Source of the DNA: Tundrisphaera sp051175315
GTDB taxonomy: Bacteria; Planctomycetota; Planctomycetia; Isosphaerales; Isosphaeraceae
NCBI RefSeq assembly: GCF_051175315.1
Contig: NZ_CP195100.1
Location: forward strand, 4,278,001-4,342,000
Direction: 5' to 3'
Length of the DNA: 64,000 nt
Part shown: positions 39,201 through 47,208 of the stretch, piece after piece
Numbering within the stretch: position 1 is the stretch's first letter
How the letters are laid out: every line of letters starts with the position of its first letter
Translations under genes and position numbers: made by a program
Notes under the pieces: model-generated
Database searches by the model: none
What the model saw: only the letters and a program-made list of their open reading frames with translations
What the model was told of the DNA's origin: nothing

Positions 39201-40743
39201 GGACCGAGCTGGTCCAGCCCCGGACGCCCTCGTAGTAGCGGTTCGGGATCGGCAGGAAGACGCTGGCGCAGCCGTTGGCGGTCGAGCCGAAGACCAGCCC
39301 CTCCTCGCTCAGGCCGACGCCCCACGAGTTGTTGTTGGTCCCCCGGAGATACTCCATCTTCGAGCCGTCGGGGCGGAACCGGTAGAGGCCCTGGCCGAAC
39401 CGGTGCCGCTCGCCGCCGACCGTGCCCTCGAACCCGGAGTAGCCGACGATCCCGTACATCCAGTTGTCGTGGCCGTAGCGGAGGTTGCTCGGCCCGGCGT
39501 GGGTGTCGCGGGTGCCCCAGCCGGTGAACAGGACCTTGCGGACGTCGGCCTTGTCGTCGCCGTCGGTGTCCTTGAAGAACAGGGTGTCGGGCGCCATGTG
39601 GACGACCACGCCGCCGTCGGCGAAGGCCATGCTGGTGGGGATGCTCAGCTTGTCGGCGAACAGGGTGAACTTGTCGGCCCGGCCGTCGCCGTCGGTGTCT
39701 TCCAGGATCCGGATCTGGTCATGGCCCGGGCCCGGGGTGTGGAGCTCATTGGGGTAGTCCACGGTCTCGGCCACCCAGAGCCGGCCGCGATGGTCCCAGG
39801 CCATGGTGATCGGCTTGTAGATCTCCGGGTCGGCCGCGAACAGCTTCGCCTCGAAGCCGGAGGGCAGGGCCAGGTGCTTCGCCGACTCGACCGGCTCCAG
39901 GGGGAGCTGCATCTTCTTGATGGCCTCGCCCATCGTGCCCCAGCTCTTGCCGGGGGCGTAGTTGGGGATCTCCGCCGGCTCGTACTCGAACGGCTTGAGC
40001 CCGGCGGCGACGCGGGGCCGACTGTCGAAGACCTCCCCCTTGTGGGCGGCCCAGCGGATGCCCCGCTCGACGAGGTCCTGGAAGCCGGGATGGCCGAAGG
40101 TCCGGGCGTCGTGGCCGTAGGCGGTGTAGAAGACGCGGCCCTTGCCCTCGTCGCGGGTCCAGGTCCAGGGCTCCTCGCGATCGCCCTCCGCCCGGGTCTC
40201 CAGGACGTGCCGGCCTTCCTCGTTGTGCCTGCTGTGGACGTAGGTCTCGTCCCAGGTGGTGAACAGGTTCAGCCCCCTGGTGATCGGGTGGTCGGCGTCC
40301 ACGACCTTCACGTCGAACGTCCCGGTGCCGTGGCTCTTGAACTGGGCCCCGACCAGCGCGACGTACTTCGGCGAGTTCAGGAAGCAGAACGAGGCGCAGT
40401 GGATCGGGACGAACCCGCCGCCGCCCCGGACGTAGTCGAGCAGGGCCGCCTCCTGCGCCGGCTCGATCTTCTCCGTGTTCGCGTAGATCACCAGGGCGTC
40501 ATACCTGGCCAGGTTCTGCGGATTGAGGTCCGCCGCGTCCTCCGAGTAGGTGACCGCCATCCCCCGCGTCTCCAGGACCGGGATCAACTGGGCGGCCCGC
40601 TGGGCCGGGACGTGGTGGCCCCGGTCGCCCAGGAACAGCACCTTCAAGGGCGTGGGGGATGCGGCGTCGTCCCCCCGGGCGGGCGCCCCGCCCAGGGCCA
40701 GGGCCGCCAGGGCCAGGAAACGGAGTCTCGACGCGAAGGCCAT
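36286..40743 (-). CDS. giant PVC-type CxxCH cytochrome: ThuA-like, beta-propeller, HEAT, cytochrome c
   Basis: 1485 aa. The ATG at 40743 is chosen because GGGAG lies 9 nt upstream and a signal peptide follows (FLALAALALGGAPARG); the ATG at 40752 touches the ribosome site. Domains in order: a ThuA-like trehalose-utilisation domain (about residues 35-250, with DALVIYAN and GGGFVPIHCASF); a PVC-type membrane-bound dehydrogenase-like beta-propeller (about 290-680, with EDTDGDGRADKFTLF); HEAT-like helical repeats (about 690-1150); a cytochrome c domain with CAKCH (near 1180); and a C-terminal carbohydrate-binding-like domain (about 1330-1485). Large proteins of this design are typical of planctomycetes and thought to oxidise sugars or polysaccharide fragments; substrate unknown. 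Confidence 0.85.
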   Translation of the reverse strand: MAFASRLRFLALAALALGGAPARGDDAASPTPLKVLFLGDRGHHVPAQRAAQLIPVLETRGMAVTYSEDAADLNPQNLARYDALVIYANTEKIEPAQEAALLDYVRGGGGFVPIHCASFCFLNSPKYVALVGAQFKSHGTGTFDVKVVDADHPITRGLNLFTTWDETYVHSRHNEEGRHVLETRAEGDREEPWTWTRDEGKGRVFYTAYGHDARTFGHPGFQDLVERGIRWAAHKGEVFDSRPRVAAGLKPFEYEPAEIPNYAPGKSWGTMGEAIKKMQLPLEPVESAKHLALPSGFEAKLFAADPEIYKPITMAWDHRGRLWVAETVDYPNELHTPGPGHDQIRILEDTDGDGRADKFTLFADKLSIPTSMAFADGGVVVHMAPDTLFFKDTDGDDKADVRKVLFTGWGTRDTHAGPSNLRYGHDNWMYGIVGYSGFEGTVGGERHRFGQGLYRFRPDGSKMEYLRGTNNNSWGVGLSEEGLVFGSTANGCASVFLPIPNRYYEGVRGWTSSVLPNIADSNRFFPVTENVRQVDWHGGFTAAAGHALYTARNYPRPYWNAAAFVAEPTGHLISTFTLEKRGSDFASHNGWNLVASDDEWTSPILAEVGPDGNVWFVDWYNFIVQHNPTPKGYKTGKGGAYEIPYRDKTHGRIYRVTHKDAPQPAAPIKALDPADPKGLVAALKSDNMFWRLHAQRLLIERGKDDVVADLVALVQDKSVDGIGLNPGAIHALWAMDGLGVLKKDGPAKEAVFAALQHPSAGVRRNAAMVLPRAEEADPVARAANLLGDPDPQVRLAAMLALADQPASDAAADAIVKALFAGMLKGDKWLVDAATAAAARNDAKFLERLATPGFVTNPFLDHSLGDRKPLVVSGGPLKDFKPENAIKPGAPIPLPPLDPAVAALAGRVAEHYARGVEAGSSGAILAKLAEADPRVAEAVISGFARGWPKDKAPKLDEASEKAMAALMTRLSPGSRARLIDLAGRWGSKSLEANAAEIAQAFLATVRDEKQTDAARVDAARRLVEFRIKDDATVETLLSLLSPRTPPALAVGLVEAVGRGEAAGAAPALLSRIPAMSPAVRDQAITALLGRAEWANALLDAIEKGDVSLTQLSLPQSQKLAAFPDRSIARRARAVVAKGGAMPDADRQKVIDEVAKVALKGGDVAKGKAAFVQQCAKCHMHSGEGGKVGPDLSGMASHPREELLIHILDPSRSVEGNFVQYTLATDDGRVLNGLLASETKNAIELLDAEGKTTNVLRENVEEFAASKKSLMPEGFEKQLGNEGMADLLAFLTQRGKYLPLDLAKVADVVTTRGMFFDPDSSIERLVFPDWTPKTFEGVPFVLVDPRGDRIPNAVMLYGPNGTNAPKMPKSVTIPCDLPARAIHLLSGISGWGATGPDGDHTVSMIVRLHYADGKTQDIPLKDGVHFADYIRPIEVPGSKLAFRLRGKQVRYLSVQPDRAEPIRAIELVKGPDDTAPIVMAVTVELPQ

Positions 40744-41215
40744 GCTGGTCATCTCCCGGGAGGTGATCGAGGCTGGGGCACGACCGAGGGCGGCCGGGGT
40801 CGGCGCACCGGCGAGCGGCGATGCTGCGGCATCGCAACGGGGACGGCATCGATCGCGGTCGTCGGAATAAAGCTGGATTCGGATCCGGACGGGCGGAGGG
40901 GATCCGAGACAACATCCTATCATCTCCGGGCCCCGCGATGTCCACCGGAATCCGCCCGGGATCGCGACGGCCCCCGGCCTCGGAGCGAACCTCTAAGGGG
41001 TTCGTCCAAGGCCCGGCCCGACTTGATCTTGCGGCCCTATGCTCCATAGGATTCGTTGTTGACGGCCCGCAGGGCCATCCATACGGGAAGATCGACGCAC
41101 CGTCACGACGCGGGCGCGGCGAATCCCGGCTTCATCCCGGAACGCATCGGATCGATGCGTCCCCGTCCCCCTTTTGCTCGCCATCCATCACCATCATCCT
41201 GGCCAGGAGCCATCC
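40744..41215. other. divergent promoter region of the cytochrome and DUF1559 genes
   Basis: 472 bp without a gene. A weak candidate promoter for the DUF1559 gene is TTGATC (41023-41028) and TAGGAT (41047-41052), spacer 18 nt. Nothing else stood out. Confidence 0.45.
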
Positions 41216-42304
41216 ATGAGGACGATTCGCCGCGGTTTCACGCTGATCGAGCTGCTGGTGGTGATCGCCATCATCGCGGTGCTGATCGCCCTGCTCCTGC
41301 CCGCCGTGCAGGCGGCGCGAGAGGCCGCCCGCCGCGCCCAGTGCACCAACAATCTGAAGCAGATGGGGCTGGCCTCGCTGAACTTCGAGTCGACCTATGG
41401 ACGCCTGCCGGGGCTGCAATCCCCCTGGCCCGGCGCGAGCAACGGGGGCAGCAGCGCGAATGTCACCGCGCTGCTCCTCCCGTTCATCGAGCAGGGGGCC
41501 GTCGCCAACAGCTGGAATTTCCAGGTCGATTCCAACGGCAGCACGCTCGTCAGCGCGAAGATGAACAGCACGGCCCGGAGCGTCCAGGTCAGCGCCTATC
41601 TCTGCCCGTCGGATGCGAGCACCAACGCCCAGGTCGATTCCGGGGGGACCGGGATCTACACCGGCAAGCTGAATTACTACGCCAGCACGGGCAACTCGGG
41701 GTGCCAGAACATCCCCGGCGGCCCGCCCTCCCCCCAGGAGACGAATTCGGCCTGCATGGGCCTGTTCCACCTCCGCTTCGACAGCAGCCAGCCCCAATAT
41801 CTCGACGCGGCCGGGACCCAGATCAATCCGAACTGGCGGGCCATCCTGGGCACGGCCCTCTCCGAGATCACCGACGGCACGTCGAACACCGCCATGTTCT
41901 CGGAGATCCGCCGGTCCAGGGTCTCCCTGTCGTTGTCGGCCGACCCGACCAATCAGCTCGATGCGATGCAGTACGGCGCGTCGGTCACGAACCAGTCCCC
42001 GGGGACGGCCTGCGCCACGCTCACGGGGTCGCGGATCAACTACCGGGGCTTGCAGTATTACCGCAACATCTCCCAATGCATCAACTATAGCCACACGGTC
42101 CCGATCAACAACCCGCTGATCGACTGCGGCGACTCGACCTTCGCCATCAGCCATACCTCCTCGCGGAGCTACCACCCCGGCGGGGTCAACACCTGCTTCG
42201 CCGACGGCTCGGTGCATTTCATGAAGAGCACGACCAACATGGCCACCTGGCGGGCCCTGGGGTCGCGGGCGGGCAGCGAGGTCCTCAGCTCGGACTCCTA
42301 CTGA
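41216..42304 (+). CDS. DUF1559 domain-containing prepilin-like protein
   Basis: 362 aa. ATG 41216 has AGGAG 6 nt upstream. The N-terminus is a type IV prepilin/pseudopilin leader: RRGFTLIELLVVIAIIAVLI, cut after Gly7 by a prepilin peptidase with Glu at +5. The mature protein carries the planctomycete DUF1559 (SBP_bac_10) domain with the signature of the H-X9-DG type near the end (GGVNTCFADGSVHFM). Hundreds of such proteins occur per planctomycete genome and are believed to form surface fibres or a type II-like secretion layer; their function is not known. The next gene, 187 bp downstream, is a small lipoprotein of the type often paired with DUF1559 proteins. Confidence 0.92.
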   Translation: MRTIRRGFTLIELLVVIAIIAVLIALLLPAVQAAREAARRAQCTNNLKQMGLASLNFESTYGRLPGLQSPWPGASNGGSSANVTALLLPFIEQGAVANSWNFQVDSNGSTLVSAKMNSTARSVQVSAYLCPSDASTNAQVDSGGTGIYTGKLNYYASTGNSGCQNIPGGPPSPQETNSACMGLFHLRFDSSQPQYLDAAGTQINPNWRAILGTALSEITDGTSNTAMFSEIRRSRVSLSLSADPTNQLDAMQYGASVTNQSPGTACATLTGSRINYRGLQYYRNISQCINYSHTVPINNPLIDCGDSTFAISHTSSRSYHPGGVNTCFADGSVHFMKSTTNMATWRALGSRAGSEVLSSDSY

Positions 42305-42337
42305 TCCGCGGCCCCGCCCGGTTCCCGATGTCATGCG

Positions 42338-42361
42338 AGGGTGGCCGATCCGGGCCACCCT
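42338..42361 (+). terminator. terminator hairpin after DUF1559 gene
   Basis: A 9-bp perfect stem (AGGGTGGCC / GGCCACCCT) with a 6-nt loop, followed by TTCTCTCC, 33 nt after the stop codon. A moderate intrinsic terminator. Confidence 0.65.
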
Positions 42362-42491
42362 TTCTCTCCGCGTAGGGGGGATCGACCCGGCGTGATGGGC
42401 CGGATCGCGAGGCCCATCCGGGCCTTCCCTCGCCCGTCCCCGGCGGCCCCGGTCCGCATCCATCCTCAGATCGCAACAGGAGGGCCCATCC

Positions 42492-42908
42492 ATGAAGTGC
42501 AATTTCGGCGTCGGACTCGTCCTTTCCCTCATCATGGCGGCCGGGTGCGGCTCCGAGAAGAAGCCGCTCTCGGAAGCCGATGCCGCGATCCAGTCCAGGA
42601 CGGAGGGCCTGAATGAGGTCGGCTCCCTGCTGACCCTCTACAAGGGGGATCACAAGAAGGCCCCCGCGAAGGCCCAGGATCTCGCCCGCTACGAGCCCGG
42701 CCTGCCCATCGGCTACCAGCGGATCAAGAGCGGGGACGTCGTGGTGATGTGGGGGGCACCCGTCGTCGAGGGGGGGGAACAGTCCGTGCTCGCCTACGAG
42801 AAATCGGCCCCGGAGTCCGGCGGCTACGTCCTGATGCAGGATGGCGCCACGGTCAAGGAGATGACCTCGGAGGAGTTCAAGGCCGCCCCGAAGGCCGGCA
42901 AGGGTTGA
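42492..42908 (+). CDS. small lipoprotein downstream of DUF1559 gene
   Basis: 138 aa. ATG 42492 follows AGGAGGG by 7 nt. A lipobox MAAGC puts the lipidated cysteine at residue 19. The mature part is short, Lys/Glu/Ala-rich and ends in KAGKG; a VVVMWGAPVVEGGEQSVLAYEK strand pair is the only clear structure. Small lipoproteins or transthyretin-like proteins commonly follow DUF1559 genes in planctomycetes, so this is probably part of the same surface assembly. A terminator sits between them, which suggests separate or attenuated transcription. No enzymatic motif. Confidence 0.75.
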   Translation: MKCNFGVGLVLSLIMAAGCGSEKKPLSEADAAIQSRTEGLNEVGSLLTLYKGDHKKAPAKAQDLARYEPGLPIGYQRIKSGDVVVMWGAPVVEGGEQSVLAYEKSAPESGGYVLMQDGATVKEMTSEEFKAAPKAGKG

Positions 42909-43052
42909 GCCGCGGGGCCGGCCCGGCCTCATAAAGCATCCGGTCGTGGGGTCGCGGGGCCGGTGGCGGGCGGATACACTCGAAGAGCCGACCCGATCGG
43001 GTCGGACGCCGGGGGCCGGCGCGACGAGAACCACCGGGGCGGGCCGGGCCGA

Positions 43053-43937
43053 ATGATCACCGGGCGTATCAAGGCGATGCTGGAGGCGTGCGAGGCCGGG
43101 CAACCGAGCTTCCCGCCCACCGTCCTGTTCAGCGAAGGCTGGCTGCTCCGGGTCGTGCTCGACTGGTTCGCCGGCCACGGCGGGGACCGCTACCCGCTCT
43201 CGCCGATGCTGGGGGCCCGCTGGTTCTCCGAAGCGTGGCTCCCCTCGGCCTTCCTGCCCCGGCACAAGGGGGACGCCCTGGCCGAGTCGCGGACCCACGC
43301 CGACGGCGTGGTCGGCCACTTCACCATCGGCGACCCCGGCTCGTCGGGCCTGAACCTCGCCGCCGACGCCCACCAGCTCGTCGTCCTGGAGGCGAAGCTG
43401 TTCAACCGGCTGTCTTCCGGCATCCGCAACGCCCTCTACTACGACCAGGCGGCGCGGAGCGTGGCCTGCATGGCCGAGGTCCTCCGCCGCGCCGGGCGGC
43501 CGCCGGAGTCGATGACGGACCTCGCCTTCCTGATCGTGGCGCCCCGCGACCGGATCGACGACGGGGTGTTCAGCCGCGACCTGTCCGCCGAGGCGATCCG
43601 CCGCAAGGTCCGCCGCCGGGTCGACGCCTATGCCGGGGACCGCGACGCCTGGTATCGCGACTGGTTCGAGCCGACCCTGATCCGGGCCGACCTCCGCTGC
43701 CTGGCCTGGGAGGACGTGGTCGAGACGATCGCCTTCCACGACCCGGTCGCCGGCCAGTTCATCGACAGCTTCTACGGCAAGTGCCTCCGCTTCAACCGCC
43801 CCCGCGAGCGGTCCAACTTCCCCGGCCGCCACGCCCGGGCCGAGTCGCCCGCCTCGCCCGATCGCCCCGACGACCGGCCCCGGCCCCTGCCGTCCCGCCG
43901 GGGCGACCCCCGCCGCCTGGGCCCTTTGCCGCATTGA
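43053..43937 (+). CDS. hypothetical protein with a possible PD-(D/E)XK nuclease core
   Basis: 294 aa, not recognised as a named family. ATG 43053 is used; the frame upstream to 42963 is Gly/Arg-rich and unlikely. The segment SEGWLLRVVLDWF, a later DAHQLVVLEAKLF (Asp, Glu-x-Lys) and an amphipathic helix NRLSSGIRNALYYDQAARSV resemble the core of the PD-(D/E)XK nuclease fold. The lysine of the E-x-K is followed by the usual Gly/Ser-containing turn. The last 40 residues are Arg/Pro-rich and probably disordered, as in nucleic-acid-binding tails. It has no signal peptide, unlike all its neighbours. Nuclease function is a motif-based suggestion only. Confidence 0.6.
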   Translation: MITGRIKAMLEACEAGQPSFPPTVLFSEGWLLRVVLDWFAGHGGDRYPLSPMLGARWFSEAWLPSAFLPRHKGDALAESRTHADGVVGHFTIGDPGSSGLNLAADAHQLVVLEAKLFNRLSSGIRNALYYDQAARSVACMAEVLRRAGRPPESMTDLAFLIVAPRDRIDDGVFSRDLSAEAIRRKVRRRVDAYAGDRDAWYRDWFEPTLIRADLRCLAWEDVVETIAFHDPVAGQFIDSFYGKCLRFNRPRERSNFPGRHARAESPASPDRPDDRPRPLPSRRGDPRRLGPLPH

Positions 43938-43973
43938 GCGGGCGGGCCATCCCGGATCGAGAGGCCCACGCCC

Positions 43974-45554
43974 ATGCTCGCGACCCTGCTCCTTTGCGCC
44001 TCGCTGGCCTCCGCCGCGGACGCCCCGCCCGACTCGCTGCTCACCGTCGCCGAGCGGAGCGGCTTCAAGGCTACGGCCCGCCACGCCGAGGTCATGGCCC
44101 TGTGCGAGGCGCTGGCCAAGGCGTCGCCGCTGGTGCATCTCGACGAATTGGGGAAGTCCGAGGAGGGGCGATCGCTCCCCCTGATGATCGTGGCCGACCC
44201 GCCGATCCGCACCGCCGAGGAGGCGAAGGCGTCGGGCAAGCTCGTCGTCTTCCTGTTCGGCAACATCCACGCCGGGGAGGTCTGCGGCAAGGAGGCGCTG
44301 CCGATCCTGGTCCGCGAGCTGACCGAGAAGCCCGGCCATCCCTTGCTCAGGCACCTGGTCCTGGCCGTCGCCCCGATCTACAACGCCGACGGCAATGAGC
44401 GGGTGGCCAAGGACAACCGCCCCGGGCAGGTCGGCCCGGAGGAGGGGATGGGCCAGCGGGCCAACGCCCGGGGGCTCGACCTCAACCGCGACTTCATCAA
44501 GCTGGAGGCGGCCGAGACCCGCGCCTTCGTCGCGTTCCTCAACGCCTGGGACCCGCACCTGGTCATCGACACCCACGCCACCAACGGCTCGTACCACCGC
44601 TACGCCGTGACCTACGACGGCCCCAAGGCCCCGGCCGGCGACCCCCGGGTCGTCCGGTTCGCCCGCGACCGCCTGTTCCCCGGCGCCGGGGCGTTGTTCG
44701 AGAAGGCGACCGGCCGCAAGTCGTACCTGTACGGGAACTTCGAGGCCGACCATTCGCGATGGACCACGGTCCCGGCCTGGCCCCGGTTCGGCACGACATA
44801 CGTCGGCCTCCGCAACCGGCTCTCGGTCCTGTCCGAAGCCTACGCCTACCTCCCGTACAAGGACCGGGTCGAGGCGACCGGGGCGTTCGCACGCTCGTGC
44901 CTGGAATTCGCCTCGGAAAACCGCGACGCGATCCGCACCCTGCTGGACGACGCCCGCCGCGACGCGATCGCGGCCGGCCTCGATCCCAAACCGACGGATC
45001 GGGTGGCGATCCGCTCGGCGGCCCGGCCATTCCCGGAGAAGGTCCCGATCCTGGGTTATGCCGAACGGATCGAGAATGGCCATGCGGTCTCCACGGGCGT
45101 GCCCCGCGACTACCCGGCCGACGTGGTCCAGGACTTCGTCCCCACCGTCGACGTGGCCCGGCCGTACGCCTATTTGATCCCCGCCAGCCGGACCGCCGTC
45201 GTGGCGACCCTCCGCCGCCACGGCATCCGGGTCGAGACGCTCCGCGACCCGGCGATCCTGGACGTCGAGGTGGCCCGGATCGACGAAGTCACCCGGGCGG
45301 CCCGGGAGTTCCAGGGGCATCGGACGGTCGACGACGTGGCGACGACCGTCCGGATCGAGGCCCGCGACATGCCGGCCGGCACCCTGGTCGTCCGCACGGC
45401 CCAGCCGCTCGGGAGCCTGGCCGTCTACTTGCTGGAGCCGCGATCCGAGGATGGATTGACGACCTGGACCGCCTTCGGCGGCGCCCTGGAACCGGGCCGC
45501 GATTTCCCCGTCGTGCGGCTCCCCCGGCCGGCCGACCTGGCCACGACCCCCTGA
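43974..45554 (+). CDS. secreted M14-family zinc carboxypeptidase-like protein
   Basis: 526 aa. ATG 43974 with GAGG upstream, then a signal peptide (LATLLLCASLASAAD). The M14 domain covers about residues 35-330: zinc ligands HxxE in GNIHAGEVCGKE, the arginine loop RGLDLNRDF, the third ligand H in IDTHATNGSYHRY, and the general-base glutamate in LSVLSEAYAY. The C-terminal 190 residues have beta-rich character. M14 enzymes cut C-terminal residues from peptides or act on murein peptides; the GLDLNRDF and NADGNER blocks fit the bacterial subgroup often annotated as M14 family metallopeptidase. Substrate unknown. It lies 36 bp after the possible nuclease gene. Confidence 0.88.
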   Translation: MLATLLLCASLASAADAPPDSLLTVAERSGFKATARHAEVMALCEALAKASPLVHLDELGKSEEGRSLPLMIVADPPIRTAEEAKASGKLVVFLFGNIHAGEVCGKEALPILVRELTEKPGHPLLRHLVLAVAPIYNADGNERVAKDNRPGQVGPEEGMGQRANARGLDLNRDFIKLEAAETRAFVAFLNAWDPHLVIDTHATNGSYHRYAVTYDGPKAPAGDPRVVRFARDRLFPGAGALFEKATGRKSYLYGNFEADHSRWTTVPAWPRFGTTYVGLRNRLSVLSEAYAYLPYKDRVEATGAFARSCLEFASENRDAIRTLLDDARRDAIAAGLDPKPTDRVAIRSAARPFPEKVPILGYAERIENGHAVSTGVPRDYPADVVQDFVPTVDVARPYAYLIPASRTAVVATLRRHGIRVETLRDPAILDVEVARIDEVTRAAREFQGHRTVDDVATTVRIEARDMPAGTLVVRTAQPLGSLAVYLLEPRSEDGLTTWTAFGGALEPGRDFPVVRLPRPADLATTP

Positions 45555-45645
45555 CCCCGGGGCGTCGCTGCGGTGGACAGGTCGGGGTGGGGTCGGGTAG
45601 AGTCGGCCGATCGACGTTGAGCGATTGTTGAACAAGCCTCAGGCG

Positions 45646-47055
45646 ATGGAGCCGATGGTCATGGGCGACAACGGATCGGGCAGGAATGGGGCGTGCGCCG
45701 GGTTCCGGCGGCCGTCCCGGCGGCAGGCCCTCCGCGCCGGGGTGCTGGGATCGCTGGGCCTGGGGCTGCCGGGGTTGTTCGCCGGGCGGGCCCTGGGCGA
45801 TGGGTCGGGGTCGGGGTTCGGCAAGGCCAAGTCCTGCATCCTGATCTTCCAGTGGGGCGGCCCGAGCCAGCTCGATACCTGGGACCTGAAGCCCGACGCC
45901 CCTGCCGAGATCCGGGGCACGTTCAATCCGATCGCGACCCGGACGCCGGGGCTGATGATCTCCGAGCACTTCCCCAGGCTCGCCCAGCAGACGCACCGGC
46001 TGGCCGTGATCCGGTCGATGACCCACGGCGACCCGGCCCACCTGTCCACGGCCCACCGGCTGGTGACCGGCCACCTGGCCCCGACGCCGAACTCGGACTC
46101 GGCCCCGCCCTCGCCCGCCGACTGGCCCCACCTGGGGTCGTTCGTCACCAAGCTCCGCCCCACGCCGGGGGCCTTGCCCTCGGCCGTGACCCTGCCCTGG
46201 ACGGTGGCCCATCCGGCCGCGCCCGGCGGCAAGGCCCCGGGGCAGCACGGCGGATGGCTGGGCAAGGGTTTCGACCCGTTCCGGGTCGAGGGGGACCCCA
46301 ACGCGCCCGGCTTCCAGGTCGGCGGGCTGGGGTTGCCCGAAGGGGTCTCTCCCGAGCGGATGGACGACCGCCGGGCGCTGCTGGCCGAACTCGGATCCGG
46401 CCCGATCCTGCCCGGCTCCGGCCCCGGCGCCTGGAACGGCTTCCAGACGCGGGCCCTGGATGCGCTCGCCTCGGCCGAGGCCCGGGGGGCGTTCCAGATC
46501 GAGAAGGAAACGCCGCAGACCCGCGACCGCTACGGCCGCCACATCCACGGCCAGTGCCTGCTGATGGCCCGGAGGCTGGTCGAGGCGGGCGTGGGGCTGG
46601 TCACGGTCAACTGGCACGACGACGGCCGGAACTTCTGGGACACCCACGGCGACAACTTCAACCGGCTCAAGAACGACCTGATGCCGCCCGCCGACCAGGG
46701 CTTCGCCGCCCTGCTGGACGACCTGCACGAACGCGGGATGCTCGACGAGACGCTGGTGGTCTGGGCCGGGGAGTTCGGCCGGGCCCCGCGGATCACCGCC
46801 GCCAACGCCGGCCGCGAGCACTGGCCCCGCTGCTACTCGGCCGCGATGGCCGGCGGCGGGATCGCCGGGGGCCAGGTCCACGGCGCCAGCGATCGCTGGG
46901 CGGCCTACCCGTCCCGCGACCCGGTCAGCCCCGACGACCTGGGGGCCACCATGCTCCACGCCCTGGGCATCGACCCGGCCACGGAAGTCCGCGACCCGGT
47001 CGGCCGGCCGCTCCGGATCAACAGCGGCAGCCCGCTCACGCACCTGTTCGCCTGA
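45646..47055 (+). CDS. DUF1501 domain-containing secreted protein
   Basis: 469 aa; ATGs at 45646, 45655 and 45661 are all possible, and the first is used. A twin-arginine leader (RRPSRRQALRAG followed by a Leu/Gly-rich helix) precedes the DUF1501 domain with ILIFQWGGPSQLDTWDLKP, VVWAGEFGRAP near residue 375 and TMLHALGIDP close to the end. The family belongs to the alkaline phosphatase/sulfatase-like superfamily. Unlike the pair at 1-2097, no DUF1549 partner adjoins it; two true sulfatases follow on the same strand (153 bp to the first). No substrate can be given. Confidence 0.9.
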   Translation: MEPMVMGDNGSGRNGACAGFRRPSRRQALRAGVLGSLGLGLPGLFAGRALGDGSGSGFGKAKSCILIFQWGGPSQLDTWDLKPDAPAEIRGTFNPIATRTPGLMISEHFPRLAQQTHRLAVIRSMTHGDPAHLSTAHRLVTGHLAPTPNSDSAPPSPADWPHLGSFVTKLRPTPGALPSAVTLPWTVAHPAAPGGKAPGQHGGWLGKGFDPFRVEGDPNAPGFQVGGLGLPEGVSPERMDDRRALLAELGSGPILPGSGPGAWNGFQTRALDALASAEARGAFQIEKETPQTRDRYGRHIHGQCLLMARRLVEAGVGLVTVNWHDDGRNFWDTHGDNFNRLKNDLMPPADQGFAALLDDLHERGMLDETLVVWAGEFGRAPRITAANAGREHWPRCYSAAMAGGGIAGGQVHGASDRWAAYPSRDPVSPDDLGATMLHALGIDPATEVRDPVGRPLRINSGSPLTHLFA

Positions 47056-47208
47056 GGCATCGGGGGCGGGGGCCGGGCGGTCGCGCCTTGATCCGGGACG
47101 CTCGCGCGGCCAGGATGGGGCGATCTGGACCCGAACACGATGCCCCGCACTCCCCCCGCCGAGGTCCTGGGCTCCTCGGCCCGCGGGGGGCCGCAAGGAC
47201 CACGACTC

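Noticed and set aside
35923..41049. Open frame of about 1700 codons on the plus strand
   Set aside because: It runs antisense to the cytochrome and DapA-family genes; its sequence is biased (Val/Gly/Arg/Asp-rich) as expected of the shadow of high-GC genes, with no motif or ribosome site.
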